Assembly: GCA_004356415.1 (NCBI GenBank)
Contig: SMWN01000099.1
Span: 1 to 7,525, forward strand
Length of the DNA: 7,525 nt
Direction of reading: 5' to 3'
From: Gammaproteobacteria bacterium
GTDB lineage: Bacteria > Pseudomonadota > Gammaproteobacteria > Eutrophobiales > Eutrophobiaceae
Shown here: piece by piece, positions 1 to 7,451 of the stretch
Numbering within the stretch: position 1 is the stretch's first letter
Layout: each line of letters begins with the position of its first letter
Translations under genes and position numbers: made by a program
Notes under the pieces: generated by a model
The model's input: only the letters and a program-made list of their open reading frames with translations
What the model was told of the DNA's origin: nothing
The model's database searches: none

Positions 1-3000
1 TCTTACTTGTTTCCACAGGAACTTGATTCTGCTGCGCAGTTGAACCAAGAATAACCACTTCAACAGGTCCTTCATATGCGATCTCCTGCATCAGGTAATC
101 TGCACCTGCTTTTAAATTAATGACTCCAATACCTTCTCGTGCAAAGATTTTTTTCAATGCTGGGGTGACCATGCCACCATCCCAGGGTCCCCAGTTGACA
201 CTGACGACGCGACAATCCGCGCGCAGTCTTGCTTGTTGTTGTGCGATTTTATTTAGGACTTCATTGGCAATAGCATAATCGCATTGCCCTTGTCGACCAA
301 AGCGACCCGTCGATGAGGAAAACATGACCATGACTTTTAAGGGATCATCTGCTGTCGCTGTCAGTAAGGAGTTAATACCAGCGACTTTGGTGGCGTAAAC
401 TTTAGAAAATTGTTCTTCGGTTTTATCTTCTATTAATTTATCTGCCAGCACACCAGCGCCATGAATGAAGCCACTGATAACGCCAAGCGATTTTCTGGCT
501 TCATCAACTGCAGCCACGACTTCTTTTTTATTACGAACATCTACCGCGCGATAGATGAATTTTACGCCAGTTGCTTCAATGCGCTGTAGATTGTTTCGAA
601 TTTCCCTGTCTGCAAGAATCTTTTTGCAAGTATCATTTAACTCCTTCGGCTTTGTGCCTTTCCCTTTCTGTGTAAGCATGGCTTTTTTAATCTCAGCCTC
701 AGTGTTTAATCCTTCAAGCCATTCAGCTTCTGGCTCAGGTTGTTCGCTACGTCCTAATAACAATAAATTTGTCTGAGTTGTTTCGGCCAATGCCAATGCG
801 ATCTCTGCAGTGACGCCGCGTGCACCGCCGGTAACGATGACAACATCATTTGAATTCAGTGTGCTTGACGTTTTATGTCCTTTAATAGCAACCGTGTTGA
901 GTTCAAGTGTATATCGTTGTTCGCTGGTAATACCGACTTCGAGTAAGCTACCAATAGGATCACGTGTTAAACATTCATCAACGATGTTGTTAGCTAGCTC
1001 GGTGACATTGTCCTTGTATTGAACATCAATGGCTTTACAGGAGACTTCAGGCCACTCCTTGTCTGCAGTTTTAATCAGACCTGCAATGCCGCCCGACACA
1101 GGACAGGCTTCGCCCACACCATTGAGACCAAACTGTCCGCCCATTTGCGTGACACTTACAAGTATCGCTGCGTTTGATTGTCCTGCCGCACGTAATGATT
1201 CACTGACACGTTGAACCAGCATGAAGCTGTCTTTCATAAACGTTTGATCAGGATTAGCAGGGGTCAGGATGATTAAACCTGCAAGCTTTGAATCAGGGAC
1301 AGCATCCAGCGGCACAATTTTAGGGTTCAGATGGTGTTGCTCCAGAGATTTACAAATAGCTTGTGTGAACTCCGGTGTTTCGACAGTCACCCAAACCGTG
1401 GCATCTTTTTTCAGTGAAATACTTTCTTGTTCTGTTGTTAACGGAACGGCATTTAAGACCTGCCTTTCAACATTGGATATCTTGTCGATAATAGTTATTT
1501 CAATTTCTGTTTGATTACTTGTTTCAGGCATTGTTGCAGGTGAACTTTCAAGCATATGCTCTACAATTTGTTGCAGTGTTTGTAATGCGCCCAGATCCTC
1601 CGGTTTCACAGCTGGCATTTCAGGCATGCGTTCCTGCAATGCAGAAAGTATTTCTACACGCTTGATCGAATCAATCCCGAGATCAGCTTCCAGGTTCATT
1701 TCAAGCTTAAGCATGTCCACCGGGTACCCGGTCTTATCCGCAACAACTTCGAGCATGATTTCTGCGAGTTGTTCACCGCCTGCTGATACAGTCGTTGATC
1801 GCGGTGATTCTGATATTGAAGCACTGCCTGCAGACAGGAAATCAACGATCTGTTGCAGTGTTTGCAAGTTACCCAGATCTTCCGGGCTGACCATCGGGGC
1901 TTCCGGCATTTGTTGCTGAAGCGCGGATAAAATTTCTACACGTTTGATCGAGTCGATACCAAGGTCGGTGTCCAGGCTCATGTCCAGACTTAACATTTCC
2001 AGTGGGTAGCCGGTTTTTTCTGCAACCACATCCAGCAGGACATTTTGTAACATATCACTTGAAACTGATGATGTGTCAGACGTTATTGTCTGAGGAATTG
2101 TTTCTGCCATTTTCGGCATGGCTGCAACCAGAAACTCAACAATATTCTCCAGGAACTGGAATGTGCCTAATTCTTCTGGATTTACCGTAGGTGCACCGGG
2201 AAGTCTTTCCTGTAAAGCAGACAGGATCTCTACACGCTTGATGGAGTCGATACCAAGGTCGGTGTCCAGACTCATGTCCAGACTTAACATATCCAGTGGG
2301 TAACCGGTTTTTTCTGCAACCACTTCTAATAAAACACTGTGCACTTCTTCATTAGCATGTGCTGCGTTTTCTGTTTCAACAATTTCGACTACTGGCCTGG
2401 CTTGTTCAACTGGGTGCGGTGTCGCGACTGGTGCTTCCGGTGCCAGTTGGACAGGCGCTACATTTTTTGCTTGCACAGTAGGTACTGGCGCAGGAATGGT
2501 GGTTATTTCTAGACCTAATAATGCCTGCTGCTGCAGAAGCAATTGCGCAATCGTTTGTTGTGCAGTTTCCTGCCCCTGTAGATATTGCTGATGTAACTTC
2601 GCTGTCTGTTCCTGCATTTTTTGTAAGGCAAGAATACTTTCCTGAGTCGTGCGTAATGCGCTCTGCCCTTGTTGAGTAGATGTTATTTGCTGATCAGGAG
2701 ATGGCCCGGTTAAAGAAGGCCTGTCTAAAGATGGCCGGTCTGAAGTTGGCCTGTCCAAAGCTGGATTTTTCAACTCTGCCCGTTGTTGCGTCTGTTGCTG
2801 TGCCAATTGTTTAGTTTGTAGAGGTCTTGCGGGACGTTTTTCTCTGGGGTTGATGTAGTTTGCACCGGACAATTTAATTGTCATTGTGGGTTTCTTGCCT
2901 GATGTCTCATCTAAGGAGTCAAGATAATTAGCATCCCATTGTGACAGATCAATTCCCTTGTCCAGTACCGCAAGATTTGCAAGTAAGCTAGCAAGATCGT

Positions 3001-5737
3001 ATTGACCATGTCGTTTACCGGAAGACGCATCCAGTGTCAGTATTTGGAATTCCTTGTCATTCTGCTTGTCACCCAATATGGCCTTGACCAAACCACTCAG
3101 GCGACTTCCCGGGCCAACCTCAACAAAAGTACGCACGCCTAGGGCAACCATTTTTTCTATTTGCTCAACAAACCTGACAGGGTTAGCAAGTTGTCCTGCC
3201 AATATTTTTTTAATTTCTTTTTGCCCAGAAGGATCAGTACTGGCCGGATAACAATCTGCCGTTGTGTTCGCTAACACCGTCATCGTGTTTTCATGGAGTT
3301 CGATCTTTGACAGCGCATCAGCAAAAGGTGCCTCGGCATCTGCAACAAATCTGCTATGGAATGCTGCCGAGACAGATAATTGCGTAGCCTGTAATTTTTG
3401 TTCTTTGCAAACTGCTACGGCCTTTTCAATTTGATCGGTGGCACCAGATAAAACAATTTGTTTCGGCGCATTATGATTGGCGATAATCAAATCAAGATTT
3501 TCATCTTTAATTAATTTTTCTACATCTTCGAAGGTGGCTGAGATAGCAAGCATGGAACCACGGTCGCCTTCCCCTGTTGCCATTAAGTTGCCACGTAGCA
3601 GAGACAATTGGTGCAAGGCAGTTTCATCAAAAACGCCTGCGGCACAAAGTGCAACCAGTTCGCCGTAACTATGACCGGCAGTGACATCAGCCTTAAAACC
3701 AAATTGTTCTAGAGTACGCAATCCAGACAGGCTAACGGCACCAATCGCAGCTTGTGCGTTGCGCGTGTCACGCAGAATGTCTTCCTGGTCTTGTCGTGCT
3801 TCATCTGAAAATACAGGAATCGGATATATCGTGTCGCTGAGTCTAGAGCCATGTTTGGTTTCGCCCTTGACGGCATTTACTTCACTCAATACAGAACTGA
3901 AATGCGGGAACTGGCATGCAAGATCGCGCAACATGCCAACATACTGTGCGCCTTGTCCCGGGAACAACAGGCCGGTTTTATTCTCATGCGATCCGCTGGC
4001 ATAACATACACCTGATGGTAGTTGCCAGAAATTGTCAACCTCATTTTCTGACAGCATCTTGATGGCCTGCTGGATCAGCGTCTGCAGTTCTATTTTATCT
4101 TGCTCGACGATGAACGCCAAGCGATGTGGTTTTTTTGCATCAAAGTCTGCACGGGATCTGGCAGCAAAAGCACGATGTTCTGACCAGGGTTTATTACACT
4201 TTATTGCTGACAGTTGCTTGCTTAGGTCTTTTTTTGAGTTCGCACTCAGGGCAAACAGGAGCACGCGACCATCCCAGTCAATCTCGGCATCATCGTCTTC
4301 AGCTTCTTCCAGAACACAATGAAAATTACTGCCACCGAAACCAAAAGCACTTACCGCTGCGCGTCTGGGGTGTGAAGCATTGGCTATCCAGGGACGCTTG
4401 ATGGTATTGACATACATGGGGGCTTTGCCGGGCTCAAGTGATTCAAGCGGTTGATCGACCTTGATGGTGGGTGGTAACACTTTGTGTTTCAGTGCCATGA
4501 CTGTCTTGATCAACCCGGCGATACCTGCGGCAGATTTGGTATGACCAATCATGGACTTCACCGAGCCAAGGGCGCACCAGGTATCATCCTGATTTGCTTT
4601 GCGATAAACATTTTCCAGGGCCTCGGCTTCTACCGCATCCCCCACTGAAGTTCCCGTTCCATGAGCTTCGATGAGTTCAATCGAATCCGGTGTGACATTC
4701 GCCTGCACGTAGGCATCTTCCAATGCCTTGATCTGGCCTGCAACATTTGGGGCATAGATGGCATTGCCACGACCATCACTGGATGTGCCGATACCTTTGA
4801 TTACCGCATAGATCTGATCGCCATCTCGTTGGGCATCATCTAGACGTTTTAAGATGACCGCACCCATGCCTTCACCGATGATGGTGCCATCGCCACCGAG
4901 GGCAAAAGGCCGACTATTCCCCGTCGGCGAGAGCGCCGGCGTTTTGCTGAAACACATATACATGAAAATATGGTTGAAGGTATCCAATCCACCGGCAATG
5001 GCCATATCAGAGCGACCGGAGGCTAGTTCCAACGATGCCAGATGGATGGCACTTAATGAGCTTGCACATGCGGCATCGACAACACAGTTGGTTCCGCCTA
5101 AATCAAATCGATTAGCAATACGTCCGGCGGCGACATTGCCCAATAAACCCGGGAATGAATTTTCCTGCCATGGCACATAGCTATCTGAAATTCGCTGCAC
5201 AACATCTTCTGCTGTTTCCGGATCGACACCGGCATCGGCCAGCGCCTGTCGCCAGATCGGATGGCCCAGTCGTGCGCCGAGAGGAATCACCAGTTCTAAT
5301 GTGCCAGTGACACCCATGATGACGCTGGTGCGATCACGATCAAATTCTCTCCCATCTCCGGCATCTTTGCCCGTGGAATAACCTGCATCCAGTAGTGCTT
5401 GTCGGGCCACCACCATACCGAGCAATTGTGTCGTATCGGTTGCCTCAATATTATTGGGGCTCATACCATATTGCAGAGGATTGAAATCTACCGGATCAAT
5501 AAAGCCGCCGCGACGAGCGTAAGTCATGTCGGGCTTTTTCTGATCCGAGTCGAAATAGTCTTCCGGGTTCCAGTGTGAATCAGGAATATCAGTGATGGCA
5601 TCGACACCTTCCCGGATATTGGCCCAGTATTCGTTGACGTTACCCGCCTTGGGGAAAAGACAGCCGATACCGATGATTGCCAATGGAGATGAAACCTGAG
5701 GGGACGCTCTTGAGATATTGGCCTGCTTCTTTGTCAC
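1..5737 (-). CDS. pfaA: PfaA-type multidomain lipid synthase, KS-AT-ACP-ACP-ACP-KR (3' end outside window)
   Basis: This cytoplasmic megasynthase builds a long acyl chain iteratively from malonyl units. The window holds 1912 codons with no internal stop; the last complete codon is at positions 2-4. It starts with GTG, which shares GTGA with the pfaD stop. The order is: KS about 17-478, AT about 590-885, a linker about 890-1130, ACPs about 1131-1205, 1228-1303 and 1322-1397, a structural KR half about 1410-1624, and a catalytic KR about 1625-1880. Catalytic residues are intact in every domain. The N-terminal KS, the LGIDSIKRVEIL motif in each ACP and the adjacent pfaD identify the family. PfaA proteins usually carry four to nine ACPs, so three is few. 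Known relatives often continue after the KR into a dehydratase-like region, which cannot be seen here. The product (EPA, DHA, another PUFA, or a different secondary lipid) cannot be told from this window. The myxobacterial name would be pfa2. Confidence 0.95.
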   Translation of the reverse strand, partial: MTKKQANISRASPQVSSPLAIIGIGCLFPKAGNVNEYWANIREGVDAITDIPDSHWNPEDYFDSDQKKPDMTYARRGGFIDPVDFNPLQYGMSPNNIEATDTTQLLGMVVARQALLDAGYSTGKDAGDGREFDRDRTSVIMGVTGTLELVIPLGARLGHPIWRQALADAGVDPETAEDVVQRISDSYVPWQENSFPGLLGNVAAGRIANRFDLGGTNCVVDAACASSLSAIHLASLELASGRSDMAIAGGLDTFNHIFMYMCFSKTPALSPTGNSRPFALGGDGTIIGEGMGAVILKRLDDAQRDGDQIYAVIKGIGTSSDGRGNAIYAPNVAGQIKALEDAYVQANVTPDSIELIEAHGTGTSVGDAVEAEALENVYRKANQDDTWCALGSVKSMIGHTKSAAGIAGLIKTVMALKHKVLPPTIKVDQPLESLEPGKAPMYVNTIKRPWIANASHPRRAAVSAFGFGGSNFHCVLEEAEDDDAEIDWDGRVLLFALSANSKKDLSKQLSAIKCNKPWSEHRAFAARSRADFDAKKPHRLAFIVEQDKIELQTLIQQAIKMLSENEVDNFWQLPSGVCYASGSHENKTGLLFPGQGAQYVGMLRDLACQFPHFSSVLSEVNAVKGETKHGSRLSDTIYPIPVFSDEARQDQEDILRDTRNAQAAIGAVSLSGLRTLEQFGFKADVTAGHSYGELVALCAAGVFDETALHQLSLLRGNLMATGEGDRGSMLAISATFEDVEKLIKDENLDLIIANHNAPKQIVLSGATDQIEKAVAVCKEQKLQATQLSVSAAFHSRFVADAEAPFADALSKIELHENTMTVLANTTADCYPASTDPSGQKEIKKILAGQLANPVRFVEQIEKMVALGVRTFVEVGPGSRLSGLVKAILGDKQNDKEFQILTLDASSGKRHGQYDLASLLANLAVLDKGIDLSQWDANYLDSLDETSGKKPTMTIKLSGANYINPREKRPARPLQTKQLAQQQTQQRAELKNPALDRPTSDRPSLDRPSLTGPSPDQQITSTQQGQSALRTTQESILALQKMQEQTAKLHQQYLQGQETAQQTIAQLLLQQQALLGLEITTIPAPVPTVQAKNVAPVQLAPEAPVATPHPVEQARPVVEIVETENAAHANEEVHSVLLEVVAEKTGYPLDMLSLDMSLDTDLGIDSIKRVEILSALQERLPGAPTVNPEELGTFQFLENIVEFLVAAMPKMAETIPQTITSDTSSVSSDMLQNVLLDVVAEKTGYPLEMLSLDMSLDTDLGIDSIKRVEILSALQQQMPEAPMVSPEDLGNLQTLQQIVDFLSAGSASISESPRSTTVSAGGEQLAEIMLEVVADKTGYPVDMLKLEMNLEADLGIDSIKRVEILSALQERMPEMPAVKPEDLGALQTLQQIVEHMLESSPATMPETSNQTEIEITIIDKISNVERQVLNAVPLTTEQESISLKKDATVWVTVETPEFTQAICKSLEQHHLNPKIVPLDAVPDSKLAGLIILTPANPDQTFMKDSFMLVQRVSESLRAAGQSNAAILVSVTQMGGQFGLNGVGEACPVSGGIAGLIKTADKEWPEVSCKAIDVQYKDNVTELANNIVDECLTRDPIGSLLEVGITSEQRYTLELNTVAIKGHKTSSTLNSNDVVIVTGGARGVTAEIALALAETTQTNLLLLGRSEQPEPEAEWLEGLNTEAEIKKAMLTQKGKGTKPKELNDTCKKILADREIRNNLQRIEATGVKFIYRAVDVRNKKEVVAAVDEARKSLGVISGFIHGAGVLADKLIEDKTEEQFSKVYATKVAGINSLLTATADDPLKVMVMFSSSTGRFGRQGQCDYAIANEVLNKIAQQQARLRADCRVVSVNWGPWDGGMVTPALKKIFAREGIGVINLKAGADYLMQEIAYEGPVEVVILGSTAQQNQVPVETSK
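98..865 (-). other. Ketoreductase (KR) domain of PfaA
   Basis: Residues about 1625-1880. It reduces the beta-ketoacyl-ACP to the beta-hydroxy intermediate with NADPH. The cofactor-binding turn is TGGARGVTAE (1636-1645), followed by LLLLGRS. The catalytic set is Ser1808 in FSSSTGRFG, Tyr1821 in CDYAIANE and Asn1825, with the usual 13-residue Ser-Tyr spacing. VVSVNWGPWDGGM follows. The FIHGAGVLADKLIEDKT segment fits the KR family. The remaining residues up to the window edge are not assigned; a dehydratase-like domain may begin beyond it. Confidence 0.92.
868..1510 (-). other. Structural (non-catalytic) half of the ketoreductase region
   Basis: Residues about 1410-1624 lie between ACP3 and the nucleotide-binding KR. 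They contain a Rossmann-like series of short hydrophobic strands (ATVWVTVE, LAGLIILTPA, AAILVSVTQMGGQFG) and PVSGGIAGLIKTADKEWPEV, a segment typical of the pseudo-KR subdomain that packs against catalytic KRs in Pfa-type synthases. No TGGxxG cofactor motif occurs here, so it should be structural only. Its boundaries are approximate. Confidence 0.7.
1547..1774 (-). other. Acyl carrier protein domain 3 of PfaA
   Basis: Residues about 1322-1397, with attachment residue Ser1357 in EADLGIDSIKRVEIL, 94 residues after that of ACP2. Its first half is the most diverged of the three (VVADKTGYPVDMLKLEMNLEAD), but the carrier motif is unchanged, so it should be functional. Confidence 0.93.
1829..2056 (-). 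other. Acyl carrier protein domain 2 of PfaA
   Basis: Residues about 1228-1303, with attachment residue Ser1263 in LGIDSIKRVEIL. It lies 98 residues (294 bases) after the serine of ACP1. Its first half matches ACP1 almost base for base, whereas its second half (PEDLGNLQTLQQIVDFL) matches ACP3. It therefore looks like a mosaic of its neighbours. Confidence 0.93.
2123..2347 (-). other. Acyl carrier protein domain 1 of PfaA
   Basis: Residues about 1131-1205. The phosphopantetheine attachment residue is Ser1165 in DTDLGIDSIKRVEIL. The helix-I region carries VVAEKTGYPLDML. The C-terminal half (APTVNPEELGTFQFLENIV) differs from the other two ACPs, while the N-terminal half is nearly the same as that of ACP2. 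It needs activation by a phosphopantetheinyl transferase not present in this window. Confidence 0.93.
2507..2650 (-). other. Predicted helical Gln-rich segment before the ACPs
   Basis: Residues about 1030-1077 form a proline-free stretch, rich in Gln, Leu and Ala, containing LQKMQEQTAKLHQQYLQGQ. Similar 'QTA-LH-xFL-xGQ' segments occur before ACPs in Pfa-type and some other synthases. It is probably an amphipathic helix or coiled coil used for dimer contact or ACP tethering. That role is an inference; what the sequence shows is the composition and heptad-like spacing of hydrophobic residues. Confidence 0.5.
2705..2764 (-). repeat. Four-copy 15-bp tandem repeat in the AT-ACP linker of PfaA
   Basis: Four direct 15-base units encode residues 992-1011 as PALDR, PTSDR, PSLDR and PSLTG. 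The first three share the P-x-x-D-R pattern, and the last is degenerate. The repeat lies in a disordered-looking Gln/Pro-rich linker between the AT and the first ACP. It looks like a slippage-generated spacer that keeps frame because the unit is a multiple of three. Confidence 0.75.
3083..3970 (-). other. Malonyl-CoA acyltransferase (AT) domain of PfaA
   Basis: Residues about 590-885, opening with LLFPGQGAQYVGM and ending near VEVGPGSRLSGL. It transfers malonyl from CoA to the ACP arms. The nucleophile is Ser690 in AGHSYGE, and the partner is His794 in AAFHS. Arg715 in LLRGNLM is placed to bind the malonyl carboxylate, and Phe793 before the His fits malonyl rather than methylmalonyl choice. 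That specificity is inferred from family rules. The AT follows the KS after a linker of about 110 residues, as in other PfaA proteins. Confidence 0.92.
4304..5689 (-). other. Ketosynthase (KS) domain of PfaA
   Basis: Residues about 17-478, opening with PLAIIGIGCLFP and closing with FGFGGSNFHCVLEE. It carries out decarboxylative Claisen condensation of malonyl-ACP onto the growing chain. The active-site nucleophile is Cys224 in VVDAACASS. The two catalytic histidines are His359 in EAHGTGT and His399 in IGHTKSAAG. The segment with GHPIWRQAL and NSFPGLLGNVAAGRIANRF is typical of Pfa and enediyne-type KS domains rather than modular PKS. Because Cys is present, this is the elongating KS, not the chain-length-factor copy normally found in the PfaC-type subunit. 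Confidence 0.94.
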
Positions 5738-7437
5738 TGTTTGTGTCCCTCAATTATCCTGCTTTCGATTTCCTGAACCTCAAGCGGTTCAAAATGAGTT
5801 ACCTGGACTGAAAATTTTACGCCTTGATTGCGTAAACTATTAATGCGTGTCGCAACAGCAGCACCATAGAGAATATTCAATGCGACTGTTACAACATTTC
5901 TTTTTGCTGGTTCTGCCAACCATGAACCTCTGGTCCATTCATTGAAGGCCCCCATAGAAGGCCCACACCACACCTGATAATCGACTTGTCTTGCCTCGTC
6001 TCCTGTATTTGCCCAGCGTGATGAGAGTCCCAGATACCAGCGAAAGATCAGTGCCATCTTGTGTTTTGGATCCTGATTTGCCTTTACGATCTGCTCTGGA
6101 TCGCGTTCGTTAAAAAAATCTCGAGTCAGTTGCCATATATCTGTTAATGATGCTTTGAATATTATTTTTTCCAAAGACTGTCTTTCTTTTTCCGGAATGG
6201 CATCAATGGAATCGTAAGCACGATAGAGTTCATAAAGTTTATTGCCGCGCATGGCGAACATGGTGCCGCGTTTTAAGACTTGTAGTTTCACACCCATTTC
6301 GAACATATCGACAGCAGGCGCCATGGCGACATCAGCCTGTTCTGCCTCTGCCAACATCTTGCGTACGATGTCACTGCTGCCTGATTCCATGCAAGCCTGG
6401 TTCAGCGTCCCCGTCAAAACGTAAGCGGCACCCATAGAGAATGCGGCCACTGCAGATGCCGGGGTGGCGATTCCACCTGCGGCACCCACCCGTAACGGTG
6501 TGGTGTAACCGAATTCTTTCTGTAAGCGATCTCTTAATGCAATGATGGTAGGCAATAGTGTAATCGCAGGTCGGTTATCAGTGTGGCCACCAGAATCTGC
6601 TTCGACAGTCAGATCCTGCGCCATGGGTATTCGTGCAGCTAATGATGCCTGTTCTTCTGTGATGTCTCCTGAGGCAACTAATTGTGCCAGCATTTTTTCT
6701 GGTGGAGGACTGAACCATTTCGTTGCAACTTCAACACGGGAGGCCTTGGCAATGATTCGATTCGGTGTTTCAATTTCGCCAGCCTGGTTTTGGTGGATAC
6801 CATGTACTCGATAACGGACAGCAGGCAAGGTCAGTTTCATATAGGCCGAGGTTTCAATCAGTCGGATACCGTATTTCAGGTATAGCGAGACGACCGCGTC
6901 TTCATGCCCCTTTTCATTGGGTGAGAAAATCAGGTTGAAACAGAAAGGTTTTGAACTCAATGACTTTGTCAGGTGTGCAGCAGCGTTTTCTATTTCACTC
7001 AACATCAGGCCAGCTGCACCAAAAGAAGCGAGTAAGCCAGCATCGGCGGCAGCTTCAACCAGGCCAATTGATGCAATGCCATTAGCCATCGAGCCACACA
7101 TATAGGGAAATCGCAGGCCATGATCTTCGCAAAAGCTGGTGTCGCCTAATTGTCTGGGCGAGCTTGCGGGAGAAAATCCTGCCAGGGGCAGGCCATCTGC
7201 TTCAGGCTCTCCTCCGATAACAGCTAACCCTTGATCGGCGACAAGGTGTTCCTGACCCTGGCTCTGCAGGACGTAGACGGGTTTATTCAGATTGAAAATA
7301 GCATCATGAATGGCTGGATCGTTTTCAAAGAGCGCCGCGTTGTCGCCTGTCCACCAGCCAAGCGAAGGACCTGTCCCTGTTGCCGGAACTTCGGTCGTTT
7401 TCTTTTTTGCTAATGGTATTTGCGTCACTTGTGTCAT
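5734..7437 (-). CDS. pfaD: PfaD-type FMN-dependent enoyl reductase of a Pfa lipid synthase
   Basis: This 567-residue protein is the stand-alone trans-acting enoyl reductase of Pfa synthases. It would use NAD(P)H and FMN to saturate selected enoyl-ACP intermediates, and so decides which double bonds remain. It has the nitronate monooxygenase-like (2-nitropropane dioxygenase-like) TIM-barrel fold. Visible signatures are a family N-terminal segment with WWTGDN (28-33), FPYMCGSMANG (110-120), SGGHTDNRP (282-290), the flavin phosphate-binding turns GAAGGIATP (318-326) and GAAYVLTGTLNQ (336-347), then the PfaD-specific VLKRGTMFAMRGNKLYELY (387-405) and WCGPSMGAFNEW (490-501). The last two separate it from ordinary nitronate monooxygenases. 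Length is typical or slightly long for the family. The ATG start is secure because an in-frame TAA sits directly before it (7438-7440). The stop overlaps the pfaA start. There is no signal peptide, so it should be cytoplasmic. Myxobacterial naming would call it pfa1. Confidence 0.95.
   Translation of the reverse strand: MTQVTQIPLAKKKTTEVPATGTGPSLGWWTGDNAALFENDPAIHDAIFNLNKPVYVLQSQGQEHLVADQGLAVIGGEPEADGLPLAGFSPASSPRQLGDTSFCEDHGLRFPYMCGSMANGIASIGLVEAAADAGLLASFGAAGLMLSEIENAAAHLTKSLSSKPFCFNLIFSPNEKGHEDAVVSLYLKYGIRLIETSAYMKLTLPAVRYRVHGIHQNQAGEIETPNRIIAKASRVEVATKWFSPPPEKMLAQLVASGDITEEQASLAARIPMAQDLTVEADSGGHTDNRPAITLLPTIIALRDRLQKEFGYTTPLRVGAAGGIATPASAVAAFSMGAAYVLTGTLNQACMESGSSDIVRKMLAEAEQADVAMAPAVDMFEMGVKLQVLKRGTMFAMRGNKLYELYRAYDSIDAIPEKERQSLEKIIFKASLTDIWQLTRDFFNERDPEQIVKANQDPKHKMALIFRWYLGLSSRWANTGDEARQVDYQVWCGPSMGAFNEWTRGSWLAEPAKRNVVTVALNILYGAAVATRINSLRNQGVKFSVQVTHFEPLEVQEIESRIIEGHKQ
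5746..5751 (-). promoter_or_regulatory. Ribosome binding site that sets the GTG start of pfaA
   Basis: On the minus strand GAGGGA lies 8 bases before the GTG at 5735-5737, inside the last codons of pfaD. An in-frame stop (5750-5752) excludes any start further upstream, and no ATG occurs in frame before the KS domain. This site therefore supports GTG as the true initiation codon. Confidence 0.7.
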
Positions 7438-7446
7438 TTATTTGTA

Positions 7447-7451
7447 CTCAC
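7447..7451 (-). promoter_or_regulatory. Weak ribosome binding site of pfaD
   Basis: On the minus strand GTGAG lies 9 bases before the pfaD ATG and overlaps the TGA stop of the upstream frame. It is a modest Shine-Dalgarno match. Its position inside the preceding stop suggests that ribosomes finishing the upstream gene help start pfaD. Confidence 0.4.

Noticed and set aside
1547..2347. The repeated 90-base blocks as a CRISPR or mobile repeat
   Set aside because: They are in frame, encode the ACP fold with its DSIK motif, and diverge at the ends as protein domain repeats do.
3681..5180. Plus-strand open frames of up to about 108 codons (for example 3681-4004 and 4854-5180)
   Set aside because: They lie opposite strongly conserved AT and KS coding sequence, have low-complexity Ser/Pro/Ala-rich translations with no recognisable domain, and are expected antisense shadows.
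4304..5689. Inactive loading KS or chain-length factor
   Set aside because: The active-site Cys224 and both histidines are present, so the domain is a condensing KS.
5730..5760. Frameshifted pfaD-pfaA fusion
   Set aside because: pfaD has a normal C-terminal length and its own stop. The next frame has its own ribosome binding site and a GTG start, so these are two genes with a 4-base overlap.
5734..7437. Nitronate monooxygenase / 2-nitropropane dioxygenase as the function of the reductase gene
   Set aside because: The barrel fold is shared, but the VLKRGTMFAMRGNKLYELY and WCGPSMGAFNEW segments and the neighbouring synthase are specific to PfaD.
7438..7447. Promoter directly before pfaD
   Set aside because: Only 10 bases separate the upstream stop from the pfaD start, and no -35/-10 pair could be made out in the 88 bases upstream.
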